A program made the translations under genes and the position numbers. Below, piece after piece: positions 38,909 through 50,004 of a stretch of DNA of 64,000 bases. Each line of letters opens with the position of its first letter. Positions within the stretch are counted from its first letter, which is position 1. Source of the stretch: Brevundimonas alba (GTDB taxonomy: Bacteria > Pseudomonadota > Alphaproteobacteria > Caulobacterales > Caulobacteraceae); contig NZ_JAATJM010000002.1 of assembly GCF_011927945.1 (NCBI RefSeq), positions 558,001 through 622,000 of the forward strand, read 5' to 3'. Under the pieces are notes generated by a model. That model saw only the letters and a list, made by a program, of their open reading frames with translations. It was not told the origin of the DNA and did not search any database.

Positions 38909-39642
38909 GCCGCCGCGTCCATGGCCGCCCGCATCCGGTGGATGGCGGCCGTCAGGCCAACGAACACGGCCTCGCCGATCAGGAAATGGCCGATGTTGAG
39001 CTCCCGCACCTCCGGGATGGCCAGCATGTCGGCGGCTGTGTCGTAGTCCAGCCCGTGCCCGGCGTGCACCTCCAGCCCCAGATCGACCGCCCGAGTCGCG
39101 GCGGCCTGAAGCCGGGCGAACTCCACCGCCCGCTGGTCGCCCGACAGGTGGCAGTAGCGGCCGGTGTGGAACTCCACGACCTGCGCGCCCACCGCATGGG
39201 CCGCCTCGACCTGCTCCGGCGCCGGCTCGATGAACAGCGACACGCGGATGCCGGCGGCGGCGAGCGCCTTCACGACGGGCGTGATGCGCGCCTCGTGGCC
39301 GGCCACGGCCAGCCCGCCCTCGGTGGTGACCTCCTCCCGCCGCTCCGGCACCAGACAGGCCGCGTGCGGCCGGTGGCGCAGGGCGATGGTCAGCATCTCG
39401 TCGGTAACCGCCATTTCGAGGTTCAGCGGCCGCCCGGCGACGGCGCACAGTTCGCTCAGCGCCTCGATATCGGTGTCGGTGATGTGCCGCCGGTCCTCGC
39501 GCAGGTGGGCGGTGATGCCGTCCGCTCCCGCCGCCAGCGCCTCGCGCGCCGCCCGCACCGGATCGGGATGAACCCCGCCCCGCGCGTTCCGGACCGTCGC
39601 CACATGATCGATGTTGACCCCCAGACGCACGGGCGAGACCAT
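38905..39642 (-). CDS. pdxJ: Pyridoxine 5'-phosphate synthase
   Basis: 245 residues. [17 protein letters not shown] opens the protein; [29 protein letters not shown] and [12 protein letters not shown] are the conserved TIM-barrel active-site segments. It condenses 1-deoxyxylulose 5-phosphate with 3-amino-2-oxopropyl phosphate in vitamin B6 synthesis. Start at ATG 39642 with a GAG-type site upstream. Coupled to acpS (ATGA). Confidence 0.96.
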   Translation of the reverse strand: MVSPVRLGVNIDHVATVRNARGGVHPDPVRAAREALAAGADGITAHLREDRRHITDTDIEALSELCAVAGRPLNLEMAVTDEMLTIALRHRPHAACLVPERREEVTTEGGLAVAGHEARITPVVKALAAAGIRVSLFIEPAPEQVEAAHAVGAQVVEFHTGRYCHLSGDQRAVEFARLQAAATRAVDLGLEVHAGHGLDYDTAADMLAIPEVRELNIGHFLIGEAVFVGLTAAIHRMRAAMDAAA

Positions 39643-39653
39643 CGGCCCCTCTC

Positions 39654-40250
39654 CTATTTCGCCAGCCGCCGGCTGCCCGGGTCCTCGACCGGCAGGGCGG
39701 CCAGTTCGGACGGCAGGGCGTCGGCGGGATATGCGGGCACGTCCAGCGTCGCCAGCGCCACCAGCGGCACGCCGACGTCGGCCCGTCCCCCCGACCGGTC
39801 GACGATGCAGGCCGCGGCCAGGACGTCGCCGCCCGCCGCCTTGATCGCCGCGATGCATTCGCGCGAGCTCAGCCCCGTGGTGACGATGTCCTCGACCATG
39901 ACCACCTTCTGGCCCGGCTCGACATGGAAGCCGCGGCGCAGTTTGAACTCGCCGCCCTCGCGCTCGACGTACATCGACGGCACGCCCAGCCAGCGCGCGG
40001 TCTCATAGCCCGGGATGATGCCCCCGACTGCCGGGGAGATGGCCACGTCGACCGGGCCCACGGTCGCGACGATCTTCTCCGCCAGCGCCTTGCAAAGCCG
40101 GGCGCAGCGCGCCGCGTCCATGAACACCAGGTTCTTCTGCAGGAACACCGGGCTGTGCAGGCCAGACGACAGCACGAAATGCCCCTCGCGCAGGGCCCCG
40201 GCGTCGCGGAATTCGTTGAGAACGTCTTCGGAGGTCATGGCTGTTGTCAT
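39654..40250 (-). CDS. pyrE: Orotate phosphoribosyltransferase
   Basis: 198 residues. [15 protein letters not shown] and the PRPP-binding [16 protein letters not shown] identify it. Joins orotate to PRPP in pyrimidine synthesis. The ATG at 40250 and one four codons later (40238) are both possible; neither has a good ribosome site. Eleven bases separate it from pdxJ. Confidence 0.95.
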   Translation of the reverse strand: MTTAMTSEDVLNEFRDAGALREGHFVLSSGLHSPVFLQKNLVFMDAARCARLCKALAEKIVATVGPVDVAISPAVGGIIPGYETARWLGVPSMYVEREGGEFKLRRGFHVEPGQKVVMVEDIVTTGLSSRECIAAIKAAGGDVLAAACIVDRSGGRADVGVPLVALATLDVPAYPADALPSELAALPVEDPGSRRLAK

Positions 40251-40276
40251 AGCGGGCGCCAGCGTAGCCGCAAGAC

Positions 40277-42433
40277 CTAGCCCCGCGCCCGCTCGACGGT
40301 ATCGACCGAGGGATTGGTGCGCAGGGCCGCCATGATCGCCGTGGCGTGCTTGGCGTCCTCGACCTCCATGTCGATGTCGACGTCGAAGAAGTCCTGCTGG
40401 CGATGACTCATGACCAGGTTCAGGATATTCCCGCCGGCCTCGCCGATGATCGTCGCGACCTGTCCCAGCACGCCGGGCGCGTTCTTGATGGTGGCGCGGA
40501 TGCGGGCCGAGGCGACGGCCCCCTGCTCCGCCTGCGGCGTCCATTGCAGGTCCGACCAGACGCTGTCGTCGTCGGCGAACTCCTCCAGACGCTGGCAGTC
40601 GATGGTGTGCACCGTCAGCCCCGACTCGGGCTCGAGAATGCCGACGATGCGGTCGCCCGGCACCGGCGAGCAGCAGTGGCCGAAATGAACGCTGACGCCC
40701 GGCGTCAGCCCGCCGCCGCGCACGAACAGCCGGCCCTGATCGTCGCCGATCCGCTTGCGGTCCGGTCCCGCCTTGAGCCGGCCCTTCAGCGCCGGGAACA
40801 GGATCTCGCCGATCTTCGCCGCCGACAGCCGGCCCCGACCGAGCGCCTCATACAGGTCCTCGTCATGGGCGAAGCCCAGTTGCTCCAGCGCGGGACGCAG
40901 GGTGACGTCGCCGACCGCCTTGCCGGCCCGCGTCAGGGTCTGCTCCAGCGTCGCCCGGCCCAGCTTCTGGAATTCGCCGCGCTCCGACGTCCGGATGTGG
41001 CGACGTATGGCCGAGCGGGCCCGGCCGGTCACCGTCAGCGAGCGCCAGTCGACCGGGATTTCCCGCTTGGTGCCGCGGATGATCTCGACCACGTCGCCGT
41101 TCTGCAGCTGGGTCCGCATCGGCTTGAGCTCGCCGTTGATCTTGGCCCCCACGGCCGTGTCCCCGACCTCGGTATGGACGGCGTAGGCGAAGTCCAGCGG
41201 CATGCCCCCGCGCGGCAGGGTGATGAGCGCCCCCTTGGGCGTGAACACGAACACCTGATCCAGATACATTTCGAGCTTGGCGTGCTCGACCCAGTCCTCG
41301 CCGCCCTCGCCGTGCTCGATCACCTGGACGAGGTGGCGAAGGTTCTGCAGCGGGTCGCGCCCGCCGTCCTTCTCCATGGCCTCCTTGTCGAAGCCATAGG
41401 ACTGGTTCTTGTAGGCCCAGTGCGCCGCCACGCCGTCTTCGGCGACACGGTCCATGGCGTCGGTGCGGATCTGCATCTCGATGCGCAGGCCCGACGGCCC
41501 GACCACGGTGGTGTGCAGCGAGCGATAGTTGTTCGACTTGGGCGTTGAGATGAAGTCCTTGAACCGCTCCGGCACCATCGGCCAGGCGCGGTGGATCACG
41601 CCGAGCGCGCGGTAGCAGTCGTCCTCGGCCTCGACGATGACCCGGAAGCCGTAGATGTCCGACAGCGACGAGAAACCGACCGACTTGCGCTGCAGCTTGC
41701 GCCAGATCGAATAAGGGGTCTTCTGCCGGCCGAAGACACGGGCGTGGACCCCCGCCTCCTCCAGCACCCGCTCGACCTCGCGTGAAACGCCGTCGATGGC
41801 GCGGCCATGCTCCAGCTTCAGCGCCTCCAGCCGCCGCTCGATGGCGGTGCGCGCCGTCGGGTTCAGATGCTCGAAGGCCAGCTCTTCCAGCTCGGACGCG
41901 ATGGAGTGGATGCCGATCGACCGGCCCAGCGGCGCGTAGACCTCCAGCGTCTCGCGGCTGATGCGTTCGCGCTTCTCCGGCTTCACATGCTTCAGCGTCC
42001 GCATGTTGTGCAGACGGTCCGCCAGCTTCACGAGCAGGACGCGCACATCCTTCGAAATGGCGAGGATGAATTTGCGCAGGTTCTCGGCCTGCCGCGTGTG
42101 CTCGGCCTGAAGCTCCAGCCGCGACAGCTTGGTCACGCCTTCCACGAGGTCGGCGATCTCCTCGCCGAATCGCTGGGCGATATCGTCGCGCGTCGCCGAG
42201 GTATCCTCGACCACGTCGTGCAGCAGGGCGGTGACGATGGTCGCCGTATCCAGCCGGTAGTCGGTCAGAATGCCGGCGACCTGGATCGGATGGGCGAAAT
42301 AGGGATCGCCCGAGGCCCGCAGCTGCGAGCCGTGCATCTTCATCGCATAGACGTAGGCGCGGTTCAGCAGCGCCTCGTCGGCGGTCGGATCATAGGCGCG
42401 GACCGCCTCGACGAGTTCGAATTGCCGCAGCAC
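40277..42433 (-). CDS. rsh: Bifunctional (p)ppGpp synthetase/hydrolase (Rsh)
   Basis: 718 residues: HD hydrolase domain ([19 protein letters not shown]), synthetase domain ([43 protein letters not shown]), TGS domain ([22 protein letters not shown]), zinc-finger-like helical region and C-terminal ACT. Sets the stringent response; in Caulobacter the single SpoT enzyme does this. The GTG at 42433 was used. A CTG at 42571, overlapping the rpoZ stop as CTGA and preceded by GGAGGAG, would add 46 residues. Confidence 0.94.
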   Translation of the reverse strand: MLRQFELVEAVRAYDPTADEALLNRAYVYAMKMHGSQLRASGDPYFAHPIQVAGILTDYRLDTATIVTALLHDVVEDTSATRDDIAQRFGEEIADLVEGVTKLSRLELQAEHTRQAENLRKFILAISKDVRVLLVKLADRLHNMRTLKHVKPEKRERISRETLEVYAPLGRSIGIHSIASELEELAFEHLNPTARTAIERRLEALKLEHGRAIDGVSREVERVLEEAGVHARVFGRQKTPYSIWRKLQRKSVGFSSLSDIYGFRVIVEAEDDCYRALGVIHRAWPMVPERFKDFISTPKSNNYRSLHTTVVGPSGLRIEMQIRTDAMDRVAEDGVAAHWAYKNQSYGFDKEAMEKDGGRDPLQNLRHLVQVIEHGEGGEDWVEHAKLEMYLDQVFVFTPKGALITLPRGGMPLDFAYAVHTEVGDTAVGAKINGELKPMRTQLQNGDVVEIIRGTKREIPVDWRSLTVTGRARSAIRRHIRTSERGEFQKLGRATLEQTLTRAGKAVGDVTLRPALEQLGFAHDEDLYEALGRGRLSAAKIGEILFPALKGRLKAGPDRKRIGDDQGRLFVRGGGLTPGVSVHFGHCCSPVPGDRIVGILEPESGLTVHTIDCQRLEEFADDDSVWSDLQWTPQAEQGAVASARIRATIKNAPGVLGQVATIIGEAGGNILNLVMSHRQQDFFDVDIDMEVEDAKHATAIMAALRTNPSVDTVERARG

Positions 42434-42567
42434 CCGGGCCTTTGGCTCGGGAGTTTCGACCGGAGGACGATCGCCCTCCGGTTCATTGAGATTGGCAGCT
42501 TTCAGAGGCGGCGCGGGCGGCGAGGTCCGCGCCGGCAGGATGGTGATACCGTTGGCGGGTTCGGCCG

Positions 42568-42927
42568 TCAGTACCGCTCCTCCTGCCCGCCGTCGCGGTC
42601 GCTTTGCAGCGCGCGGATCAGCTCGGCTTCAGCCATGTTCATGTGCTGCGGCTCGGCCAGCAGGGCCACGACCTCGGCCTCGTCCTCGGCTTCGGTGCGC
42701 TCGTCGACGCGCTGCAGGGTGACGATGATGTTTTCCTGCAGCTCGTCCGGGCTGACGGTGTCTTCAGCCAGTTCGCGCAGGGCCACGACCGGGTTCTTGT
42801 CGTTGTCGCGGTCGATCGTCAGCGCGGCGCCGTTGGCGATGGAGCGGGCGCGGTGACCGGCCAGCAGAACCAGACCGAAACGGTTCGGCACCTTCTCGAT
42901 GCAGTCTTCGACAGTGACGCGGGCCAT
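42568..42927 (-). CDS. rpoZ: RNA polymerase omega subunit
   Basis: 119 residues. [53 protein letters not shown] is the omega core with RPLC/KNP motifs. It helps assemble RNA polymerase; immediately upstream of rsh, which fits the link between omega and ppGpp signalling. The acidic C-terminus ([15 protein letters not shown]) is longer than in E. coli, typical for this class. ATG at 42927. Confidence 0.95.
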   Translation of the reverse strand: MARVTVEDCIEKVPNRFGLVLLAGHRARSIANGAALTIDRDNDKNPVVALRELAEDTVSPDELQENIIVTLQRVDERTEAEDEAEVVALLAEPQHMNMAEAELIRALQSDRDGGQEERY

Positions 42928-43054
42928 GAATTTCCTCGAGCGCGGGGGAGAACCGCACAAAATATAGGGTTGAGCGTCATTGTGCAACGCCGCATGGGCC
43001 GGAATGAGGCGATGACGGCCTCGACAGACCGCAACAGACGCGCCGCAGTAGCGG

Positions 43055-43456
43055 TCAGGTGGTCTGCGCGGCTGCCGGAGCCTCCGAAACCGGCGCGGCC
43101 GGTGCGACCGGTCCCGCCGGCGGCGCGGTCATCATCAGCACCGCGATGCCGATGCCGACCACCGGTGAGATATAGGCCCAGTAGCGCGTCGGAATGAAGA
43201 ACAGCGAGCCCGCCGACTTGCGGACCACGATCCGTTGCTGCGTCGCCTCGTCGATGAAGGCCCGACCCTCGCCCTTCTCGATCTGACGGGCCAGCAGGAA
43301 GGAGCCCAGCCCCGCCAGCAGGCCAGCGACGACGAAGGCCACGGCCGCGGCGATGTCGGGATCAGTCGAGACAAGCCCTCCGACAGGTATGCCGATCAGG
43401 TAACCGACCACATAAAAAACGGCGACGAGAAAGCCCCAGCCGGACCAGACGATCAT
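43055..43456 (-). CDS. Hypothetical membrane protein, three helices
   Basis: 133 residues, not recognised. The ATG at 43456 has GGGGGA six bases upstream, so it is preferred to one seven codons earlier. Three hydrophobic segments (about residues 5-25, 37-57 and 95-112) flank a cytoplasmic loop [37 protein letters not shown], of a type seen next to short membrane proteins of unknown use. The tail is rich in Ala, Pro and Thr. It lies alone between rpoZ and folK. Confidence 0.65.
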   Translation of the reverse strand: MIVWSGWGFLVAVFYVVGYLIGIPVGGLVSTDPDIAAAVAFVVAGLLAGLGSFLLARQIEKGEGRAFIDEATQQRIVVRKSAGSLFFIPTRYWAYISPVVGIGIAVLMMTAPPAGPVAPAAPVSEAPAAAQTT

Positions 43457-43555
43457 CGGATATCCCCCAAGCGTCACTGTGACGCCGCAACCAGAGATAC
43501 CCGCCTTCTCGCCAATGACAACCCACCGAACCTGACAGCCGAAAGGTCTGCGGCG

Positions 43556-44071
43556 CTACCTCTCGGGATGTGCGTCCCGGCCGACCGTCGCTGCCTCGGC
43601 CAGAACCCCCGCTGCGCTCCCGTCGAGCGGATGGCTCCATGCCGCCGCGATCTCCGCCAGCGGCCCCATGACGAACCTCCGCTGAGCCGCCCTCGGGTGC
43701 GGCAGGATCAGGCCATCCAGATCGCCGCTCATCCGGCCATACGCGATCAGGTCAAGATCGAGTGTGCGAGGCGCGTTCGGCGCACCCCGCCGCCGTCCGA
43801 ATGCCTCCTCGATCCGCCCGAGCGCCGCCATCAGATCGTGCGGATCATGAGCGGTGCGCACGATCACCACGCCATTCAAGAATGGCGGATCGTCCGGATC
43901 GGGCCAAGCCGCCGAACGCCACCACGACGACCGCATGACGACGTCGATCCCCTCGGAGCGGAATCGGGCGAGGGCCGCCTCCAGCGCTTCTCGGCAATCG
44001 CGCCACGCCCCCTTGTCATTGCATCCGAGCGCGACGATGACGGCGTCGTCCAGATCAACGGGCCCGTCCAT
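43556..44071 (-). CDS. folK: 2-amino-4-hydroxy-6-hydroxymethyldihydropteridine pyrophosphokinase
   Basis: About 171 residues from the ATG at 44071. The protein starts close to VIVALGCNDKG, as in other FolK proteins, and has APRTLDLDLIAYG and LPHPRAAQRRFVMGPLAEI, the ATP- and pterin-site signatures. It makes the pyrophosphorylated pterin used by FolP in folate synthesis. ATGs at 44095 and 44116 are also in frame; the last overlaps the start codon of the divergent NYN gene, so I prefer the inner one. Confidence 0.9.
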   Translation of the reverse strand: MDGPVDLDDAVIVALGCNDKGAWRDCREALEAALARFRSEGIDVVMRSSWWRSAAWPDPDDPPFLNGVVIVRTAHDPHDLMAALGRIEEAFGRRRGAPNAPRTLDLDLIAYGRMSGDLDGLILPHPRAAQRRFVMGPLAEIAAAWSHPLDGSAAGVLAEAATVGRDAHPER

Positions 44072-44114
44072 TTCGACGGAGACCGGGACGTCCATATTCT
44101 CGGAACCGATTTCC

Positions 44115-44684
44115 ATGACGCCTTATCCGACCGAGCGCATCGCCCTGTTCATCGACGGGGCCAATCTCTATTCCGCCGCCAAGGCGCTGAACGCCGACCT
44201 CGATTTCCGCAAGCTGGTCGAGATGTACCGGGCCCAGGCGGTGCTGGTTCGGGCGTATTATTACACGGCGGTGATCGAGGGCGAAGAGTTCTCGCCGATC
44301 AAGCCTCTGGTCGACTGGCTCGACTACAACGGCTTCACCGTGGTGACCAAGCCGGTCAAGCGCTTCACCGACGCCCAGGGCCATTCGCGAACCAAGGGCA
44401 ATATGGACATCGAGATCGCCGTCGACATGCTGGAACTGACGCCGCGGGTCGATAACATGGTCCTGTTCAGCGGCGACGGAGACTTCCGCCGGCTGGTGCA
44501 GGCGGTGCAGGCCAAGGGCGTCCGGGTCACGGTCGTCTCCACCATGAAGAGCCAGCCGCCCTACATCGCCGACGAGCTCAGGCGTCAGGCCGACGCCTTC
44601 GTCGAGCTGAACGATTTGCTGCCCGAGATCGGCAGGCCCCGAACGCCGGGCGCGACGCCGTCGGCGCGGGTGTTCGACCAGTGA
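44115..44684 (+). CDS. NYN-domain (PIN-like) protein, LabA/DUF88 family
   Basis: 189 residues. IALFIDGANLYSAAKALN, KGNMDIEIAVDMLE and MVLFSGDGDFRRLVQAVQAKG place three acidic residues as in NYN nuclease-like domains. Likely RNA-related, though LabA-type members also occur in regulation. The ATG at 44115 overlaps the farthest possible folK ATG on the other strand. It is translationally joined to the next gene by GTGA. Confidence 0.87.
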   Translation: MTPYPTERIALFIDGANLYSAAKALNADLDFRKLVEMYRAQAVLVRAYYYTAVIEGEEFSPIKPLVDWLDYNGFTVVTKPVKRFTDAQGHSRTKGNMDIEIAVDMLELTPRVDNMVLFSGDGDFRRLVQAVQAKGVRVTVVSTMKSQPPYIADELRRQADAFVELNDLLPEIGRPRTPGATPSARVFDQ

Positions 44685-45322
44685 GCCTGTTTCCGCCCGA
44701 GGCGCCCCGCGACTGCCCCCTCTGCCCCCGGCTGGTCGAATACCGGCTGGAGAACGCGCGCCAGAATCCCGGCTGGTGGAACGGCCCGGCGCCGTCGTTC
44801 GGCGATCCGAACGCGCGCCTGCTGGTCGCCGGCCTCGCGCCCGGCCGCACCGGCGCCAATCGGACCGGCCGCCCCTTCACCGGCGATCACGCAGGCTGGT
44901 TGCTGTACGAGACCCTGCAGAAGGCGGGCTTCGCGCGCGGCCGCTACGACCCGAACGGCGATGACGATCTGGAACTGGTCGATTGCATGATCACCAATGC
45001 GGTGCGCTGCGCCCCGCCGGGCAACAAGCCCCTGCCGGTCGAGGAGGCGACCTGCCGTCCCTTCCTGCAGGCCCGGCTCGCCGCCCTGCCCCGGCTCAAG
45101 GTCATCGTCACCCTCGGCGACGTATCGCGGCGGAATGTGCTGAAAACCCTCGGCAAGCCGGCCAGCGCCATGCCGGCGGGCCATGGGGCACAGGCGCAGG
45201 TCGGTCCCTATCTGCTGCTGAACAGCTACCACTGCTCCCGGCTGAACACGAACACCGGGCGGCTGACGGCGCAGATGTTCGAGGATATCTTCCGACGCGC
45301 CCGCGAGCTCATGGAGGCCTGA
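44681..45322 (+). CDS. udgB: Uracil-DNA glycosylase, family 5 (UdgB type)
   Basis: 213 residues. Starting CPLCPRL with more Cys (C-M-I-T-N-A-V-R-C, E-E-A-T-C) gives a four-Cys iron-sulfur cluster set. Motif A is GLAPGRTGANRTGRPFTGDHAG and motif B NSYHCSRLNTNTGRLT, both characteristic of family 5. It should remove uracil and related lesions from DNA. GTG start overlaps the NYN stop. Confidence 0.9.
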   Translation: MSLFPPEAPRDCPLCPRLVEYRLENARQNPGWWNGPAPSFGDPNARLLVAGLAPGRTGANRTGRPFTGDHAGWLLYETLQKAGFARGRYDPNGDDDLELVDCMITNAVRCAPPGNKPLPVEEATCRPFLQARLAALPRLKVIVTLGDVSRRNVLKTLGKPASAMPAGHGAQAQVGPYLLLNSYHCSRLNTNTGRLTAQMFEDIFRRARELMEA

Positions 45323-45453
45323 TCGAACGGCCGCCTCCGCAAGCGTGAGTGTGGTTCCCGCGCAACGCGAATCAGTCGTCGTCGGAAGACACTCCCAAAC
45401 CCAGGAACGGCGTCGCCGGGACCGCGTTCAGCCAGCGGGACTGGGAGATTGTC

Positions 45454-45657
45454 ATGCAAAGCGTGCGGCGCGGGGCGTTCACCCCGGAAGAACGTAGGGC
45501 GGCTGTCTGGGCCCTGTTGATCGCGTCCCTGATCGCGGTCATGGCCCTGGCGATCCAGCAATGGACCCGGCCCTCGCTGGGACCGTGGGGCATGGATCAG
45601 GCGGCGGCCTCGATCCCCGGCGTGCTCGACGCCCAGCCGGTCTCGACCAGCCTCTAG
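45454..45657 (+). CDS. Small single-span membrane protein, unknown
   Basis: 67 residues. The ATG at 45454 has GGGAG seven bases upstream; a longer frame from a GTG at 45349 lacks such a site. One membrane helix ([17 protein letters not shown], about residues 18-35) is preceded by a basic stretch (TPEERRAA). No family recognised. Its stop codon shares CTAG with smpB. Confidence 0.65.
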   Translation: MQSVRRGAFTPEERRAAVWALLIASLIAVMALAIQQWTRPSLGPWGMDQAAASIPGVLDAQPVSTSL

Positions 45658-46124
45658 CCCCGTTCCTTCATCAGCCGCGCCTTGTCGCGCTGCCAGTCGC
45701 GCTGGGCCGTGGCCTCGCGCTTGTCGTGAAGCTTCTTGCCCTTGGCGAGCGCGATCTCGAGCTTCGCCTTGCCGGCTTCGTTCAGATACAGCTTCACCGG
45801 GATGATGGTCTGTCCGTCGCGCTGAACGGCGCCGATCATCTTGTCGATCTGCTTGCGGTGCAGCAGCAGCTTCCGCGGCCGGCGCGGTTCGTGGTTGAAG
45901 CGGTTGGCCTGTTTGTAGGGCGGGATGTCGGCGTTGATCAGCACGATCTCGCGCCCCTCGACCGCCGCATAGCTCTCGGCGATGTTGGCCCGGCCGTCGC
46001 GCAGCGCCTTGATCTCGGTGCCCAGCAGCTGGATCCCGGCCTCGGTGTAGTCCTCGAGGAAATAGTCGAACTTCGCCCGGCGGTTCTCGGCGATCAGCTT
46101 GGTCTTGGGTTTCTCGGCGGCCAT
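45654..46124 (-). CDS. smpB: SsrA-binding protein
   Basis: 156 residues. [44 protein letters not shown] starts the SmpB beta barrel; the basic tail [26 protein letters not shown] is also typical. It loads tmRNA onto stalled ribosomes. The tmRNA gene is not in this window. Start at ATG 46124. Confidence 0.96.
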   Translation of the reverse strand: MAAEKPKTKLIAENRRAKFDYFLEDYTEAGIQLLGTEIKALRDGRANIAESYAAVEGREIVLINADIPPYKQANRFNHEPRRPRKLLLHRKQIDKMIGAVQRDGQTIIPVKLYLNEAGKAKLEIALAKGKKLHDKREATAQRDWQRDKARLMKERG

Positions 46125-46186
46125 TCCCGCCCTCCTACACGCTCGTTCGGCCCTCGCGAAGGCGCCGATGGCCCATGCGGCCTTTT

Positions 46187-47071
46187 CTAAAGTCCGGCGT
46201 CGGCCATGGCCCGGTCGATGGCCGGTTTGACCCCGTCGCCCGTCGGGGCCAGCGGCAGCCGCACCTCCTCGGTGCACAGGCCCAGCCGCGCCAGGGCGTA
46301 TTTCGTCGGCGAGGGCGAGTTGTCGAGGAACAGACCCTTGTGCAGGCCGATCAGCCGGTCCTGCCACTGCCGGGCCGTGGCGTAGTCTCCCGCCGCCGCC
46401 GCCTCGTGCAGAGCCACCATGGCCTCCGGCGCCACGTTGGAGGTCACCGAGATGACCCCCACGCCGCCATGGGCGTGGTAGCCGAGGTAGCTTGGGTCGT
46501 CGCCCGAAATCAGGTCGAACTGCTGGTCGAGGATATGGGCACGCATCCAGCTGACCCGGGCCAGATCGCCGGTCGCATCCTTGATGCCGACGATGTTCGG
46601 GTGCGAGGCCAACCGCGCCACCGTCTCATTGGCCAGATCCACGCCCGTCCTGCCCGGCACGTTGTAAAGCAGCACCGGCAGCTGCACCGCCTCGGCGATT
46701 GCCTCGAAATGCGCCGCCATCCCCGCCTGCGAGGGCCGGTTGTAATAGGGGGTCACCACCAGCGCCCCGTCGGCGCCCACCGTCTTGGCGAATCGCACCA
46801 GCTCGATCGACTTGTCCGTGGCCGACGACCCCGCCCCGGCGATCACCCGCGTCCGCCCGGCAGCCACCTCGACACACAGCTCGACGACCCGCTTGTGCTC
46901 GTCCAGATGCAGCGAAGCGCTCTCGCCCGTGGTCCCCATCGGCACGACGCCATGAACCCCGGCCGCGATCTGGCGTTCCAGCAGCGTCCTGAAGGCGGGT
47001 TCGTCCACCTTTCCGTCACGAAGTGGTGTGATCAGGGCGGTGATCACGCCCTTGAACAAAGGGGCGGTCAT
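46187..47071 (-). CDS. dapA: 4-hydroxy-tetrahydrodipicolinate synthase
   Basis: 294 residues. [39 protein letters not shown] and [11 protein letters not shown] with the Schiff-base Lys are all present. First committed step of lysine and diaminopimelate synthesis. Located just upstream of smpB, a usual alphaproteobacterial pair. Divergent from the lytic transglycosylase gene, 111 bases apart. Confidence 0.96.
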   Translation of the reverse strand: MTAPLFKGVITALITPLRDGKVDEPAFRTLLERQIAAGVHGVVPMGTTGESASLHLDEHKRVVELCVEVAAGRTRVIAGAGSSATDKSIELVRFAKTVGADGALVVTPYYNRPSQAGMAAHFEAIAEAVQLPVLLYNVPGRTGVDLANETVARLASHPNIVGIKDATGDLARVSWMRAHILDQQFDLISGDDPSYLGYHAHGGVGVISVTSNVAPEAMVALHEAAAAGDYATARQWQDRLIGLHKGLFLDNSPSPTKYALARLGLCTEEVRLPLAPTGDGVKPAIDRAMADAGL

Positions 47072-47182
47072 TGAAACGATGGTCCTGCGTGGGAATGGGC
47101 GATGCGCCCTGAGACGAAGCGTGGGAGCGTAGGTTGCCGGCGACGCCGCCGCAACCGTCATGGAATGGGGATCGGACACGGT

Positions 47183-49252
47183 ATGATCGCAACCAGTCTC
47201 GCGGCCGCTCTGGCTCTTCTCGCCCCCGCGCCCGAATCGCTGGTCCCGCAGGAGACGCCATACGCCGCCGTCGCGCCGCAAGGCACGCAGGCGCGGCTGC
47301 TCAACGATCAGGACACCGCCCTCTTCCGTCAGGGTCTGGCCCAGGCCCGCGCCCGCGACGTCGTCGGGGCGCGTTCGACCGCGGCGCAGATCGGCGATCC
47401 GGCCGCCCGCAAGCTGGTCGAATGGGCGCTGCTCGACACCTCCGCCGGCCAGATGCCGTTCAGCGATCTGGCCGGCGCCCAGACCGCTTTCGCCGGCTGG
47501 CCCCGCGCCGAAGGCCGTCGCGCCGCCGCCGAGCGCGCCCTCGACCTCGCCTACGCCGGCCCGGACGCCGCGCTCGCCCTGTTCGCCCAGACGCCGCCGA
47601 CCACGGTTCAGGGCGCCATCGCCCTCGCCGACGCTCTGGATCAGCGCGGTCGCCGCGACGAGGCGCAGCGGCTGATCGTCGAATGGTGGCGCACCCGCTC
47701 GTTCGACGAGCCGGTCCAGACGCGCATCCTGACCCGCTGGGGCGGCTGGCTGACCCAGGCCGACCACGAGGCGCGCCTCAACATGTTGCTCCTGGGCCCG
47801 CACGGCCCCGCGACCCGCGCCATAGCCAACATGGTCTCGCCCGAGCGCCGCGCGGTGGCGGAGGCGGCGATGGCGCTGCGCACCGCCTACAGCCCGGATG
47901 CGGTCGTCGCCGGTCTCAGCTCGTCGCAGGCCATGGACCCGGCCGTGGTGCTGGAGCGTGTGCGCATCCTGCGCTCGCAGAGCCGCCAGTCGGAAGGCTT
48001 CGCCCTCCTCCGCGCCCTTCCCGCCGCGCCGTCTCACACCGAGGGCCAGAACACCCTGTGGAGCGAGCGCCGGAACTACTTCCTCGACGCCCTGCAGGTG
48101 CGCAACTGGCAGGCCGCCTACGACGCCATGGCCGGGCACGGCTTCCCCTCGGGCGAACGCAAGGTCGACGCAGAGTTCTTCGCCGGCTGGGTCGCCCTGA
48201 CCAAGCTGAACGACCCCGCCCGCGCCGCGACCCATTTCGAGACCCTGCGCCAGGCCTCCTCGACCCCGATCACCCAGGGACGCGCCCTCTACTGGCTCGG
48301 GCGCGCGGCGGAGGCGCAGGGCAACACGCCGGCGGCGGTGGAATTCTATCGCGGCGGCGCCCGCCACATCCAGACCTTCTACGGCCAGCTCGCGGCCGAG
48401 AAGGCCGGCATGAACACCCTCACCCTGCCCGGCGATCCGGATCCCACGCCCGGCGAACGGTCGGCCTTCGAGGCCAATGAGGTGGTCCGCGCCCTCCGCA
48501 TCCTCGGCGAGACGGGCGAGACCAGCCTGTTCCGGGTCTTCGCCTACCAGCTGGACGACGACGTGCCCGGTGCGCCCGAGCTGGCCCAGTTGATGGACCT
48601 GTCGCGCGCCTATGGCGAAGGCTTCACCGCCATGATGGTCGGCCGCGCGGCCAGCCAGCGTGGCTTCCTGATGCCCGAGCGCCAGTACCCGATCCGCATC
48701 CCGCCGCAGGTCGCCGGCGCCGCGCCGCTCGAGTTCACCCTCGCCATCACCCGGCAGGAATCCAGCTTCGACCCGCGCGCGCGCTCCGGCGCCGACGCGC
48801 GCGGCATGATGCAGTTCATCCCGGCGACCGGCTCGTCCGTCGCGCGCCAACTGGGCATGCCGTTCTCGGCCGATCGGCTGTGGGATCCCGACTACAACAT
48901 GACGCTGGGCAGCTTCCATCTCGGCGATCTGATGAACCGCTTCGGCGGCTCGATGCTGCTGACGACGGTCGCCTACAATGCGGGCCCCGCCCGTCCGCCG
49001 CAGTGGACCGCCCGGTGCGGCGACCCGCGGGGCGCCACGGTCGACCCCGTCGACTTCATCGAATGCGCACCCTTCACCGAGACCCGCAACTACATGATGC
49101 GGGTCATGGAGAATATGCAGGTCTACAAGGCGCGGCTGAACGGCGGTTCGGCGCCTCTGACCCTGTCCAGCGACCTCCGTCGCGGCGCACCGGCGGGACC
49201 GCAGCCCTATGCGCCGGGCGGCTCGGTCGTCGATCCGTCGGGCGGAGAGTGA
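47183..49252 (+). CDS. Soluble-type lytic murein transglycosylase
   Basis: 689 residues. A signal peptide from the ATG at 47183, a long helical superhelix (TPR-like repeats, roughly residues 40-500), then a GH23 catalytic domain: [33 protein letters not shown] with the catalytic Glu, and [10 protein letters not shown]. Resembles Slt70. It cleaves peptidoglycan, releasing anhydromuropeptides. Its last 46 bases overlap the end of the convergent ABC-ATPase gene. Confidence 0.93.
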   Translation: MIATSLAAALALLAPAPESLVPQETPYAAVAPQGTQARLLNDQDTALFRQGLAQARARDVVGARSTAAQIGDPAARKLVEWALLDTSAGQMPFSDLAGAQTAFAGWPRAEGRRAAAERALDLAYAGPDAALALFAQTPPTTVQGAIALADALDQRGRRDEAQRLIVEWWRTRSFDEPVQTRILTRWGGWLTQADHEARLNMLLLGPHGPATRAIANMVSPERRAVAEAAMALRTAYSPDAVVAGLSSSQAMDPAVVLERVRILRSQSRQSEGFALLRALPAAPSHTEGQNTLWSERRNYFLDALQVRNWQAAYDAMAGHGFPSGERKVDAEFFAGWVALTKLNDPARAATHFETLRQASSTPITQGRALYWLGRAAEAQGNTPAAVEFYRGGARHIQTFYGQLAAEKAGMNTLTLPGDPDPTPGERSAFEANEVVRALRILGETGETSLFRVFAYQLDDDVPGAPELAQLMDLSRAYGEGFTAMMVGRAASQRGFLMPERQYPIRIPPQVAGAAPLEFTLAITRQESSFDPRARSGADARGMMQFIPATGSSVARQLGMPFSADRLWDPDYNMTLGSFHLGDLMNRFGGSMLLTTVAYNAGPARPPQWTARCGDPRGATVDPVDFIECAPFTETRNYMMRVMENMQVYKARLNGGSAPLTLSSDLRRGAPAGPQPYAPGGSVVDPSGGE

Positions 49253-50004
49253 CGGCGACCGGCTGACAGCAGCGGTCCGTCCGGTCCGTCGATCCACTGT
49301 GCCGAGAGGCCGAAGACGCGCTGCAGGATCTCGGGCGTCAGGGCCTGAGGCGGCGCGGCATCCGCCGCGACCCGGCCATGCTCCATCACCAAGACCCGAT
49401 GGGCGAACCTCGCGGCCAAGGGCAGGTCGTGCAGGCTGGCCAGCACCGCCTGCCCCGCGTCGGCCCGCGCTCTCAATCGCTCCAGCACCATCAACTGGGC
49501 GTCCGGATCCAGCCCGGCGATGGGCTCATCCACGAGCAACGCCTGTGCGTTCGTTGCGAAGGCCCGTGCGAGCAGCACCCGCGCGCGCTCGCCGCCGGAC
49601 ATCTCGGCAACGCCGCGGTCCGCGAGGTGCGCCGCTTCGATCTCGGCCAAGGCCTTGAGCGCCCTCTCATGGGCGGCCTCGACAGCAAGGAAGGGTGCGC
49701 CAAGGGCCGCGACCTCGATCGCCGGCAGGTTCCAGGCGATGCGGCGCTCCTGCGGCAGGTAGGCGACCCGTTCCGCCCTCTCACGAGGCGACAGGGTGCG
49801 GATGTCGTCCCCCTTCAGGCGGACGATCCCACCGGTGACCGGCAGCAGACCGGCGAAGGCCCGGATGAGGCTCGACTTGCCCGCGCCGTTGGGCCCGACA
49901 ACAGCGACGAACTCGCCGGTCTCGACCAGCACATCCGTGGCATCGAGAACGAGCCGTCCCCCCAGCCTCGACTCGGCGTCCCACATGGTCAGAAACGGCG
50001 TCAC
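49207..50004 (-). CDS. ABC transporter ATP-binding protein (FecE/BtuD type)
   Basis: 265 residues. Walker [10 protein letters not shown], the signature MSGGERARV, Walker [13 protein letters not shown] and the switch His in LASLHDLP are intact. The sequence fits the iron-siderophore/haem/B12 importers. The GTG at 50004 overlaps the permease stop (GTGA). A short Ser/Pro/Gly-rich tail runs into the convergent transglycosylase gene. Confidence 0.92.
   Translation of the reverse strand: MTPFLTMWDAESRLGGRLVLDATDVLVETGEFVAVVGPNGAGKSSLIRAFAGLLPVTGGIVRLKGDDIRTLSPRERAERVAYLPQERRIAWNLPAIEVAALGAPFLAVEAAHERALKALAEIEAAHLADRGVAEMSGGERARVLLARAFATNAQALLVDEPIAGLDPDAQLMVLERLRARADAGQAVLASLHDLPLAARFAHRVLVMEHGRVAADAAPPQALTPEILQRVFGLSAQWIDGPDGPLLSAGRRHSPPDGSTTEPPGA

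Noticed and set aside
47072..49297. Upstream extension of the dapA frame over the transglycosylase gene
   Set aside because: The dapA family start is at 47071; upstream residues are antisense to a well-supported transglycosylase.
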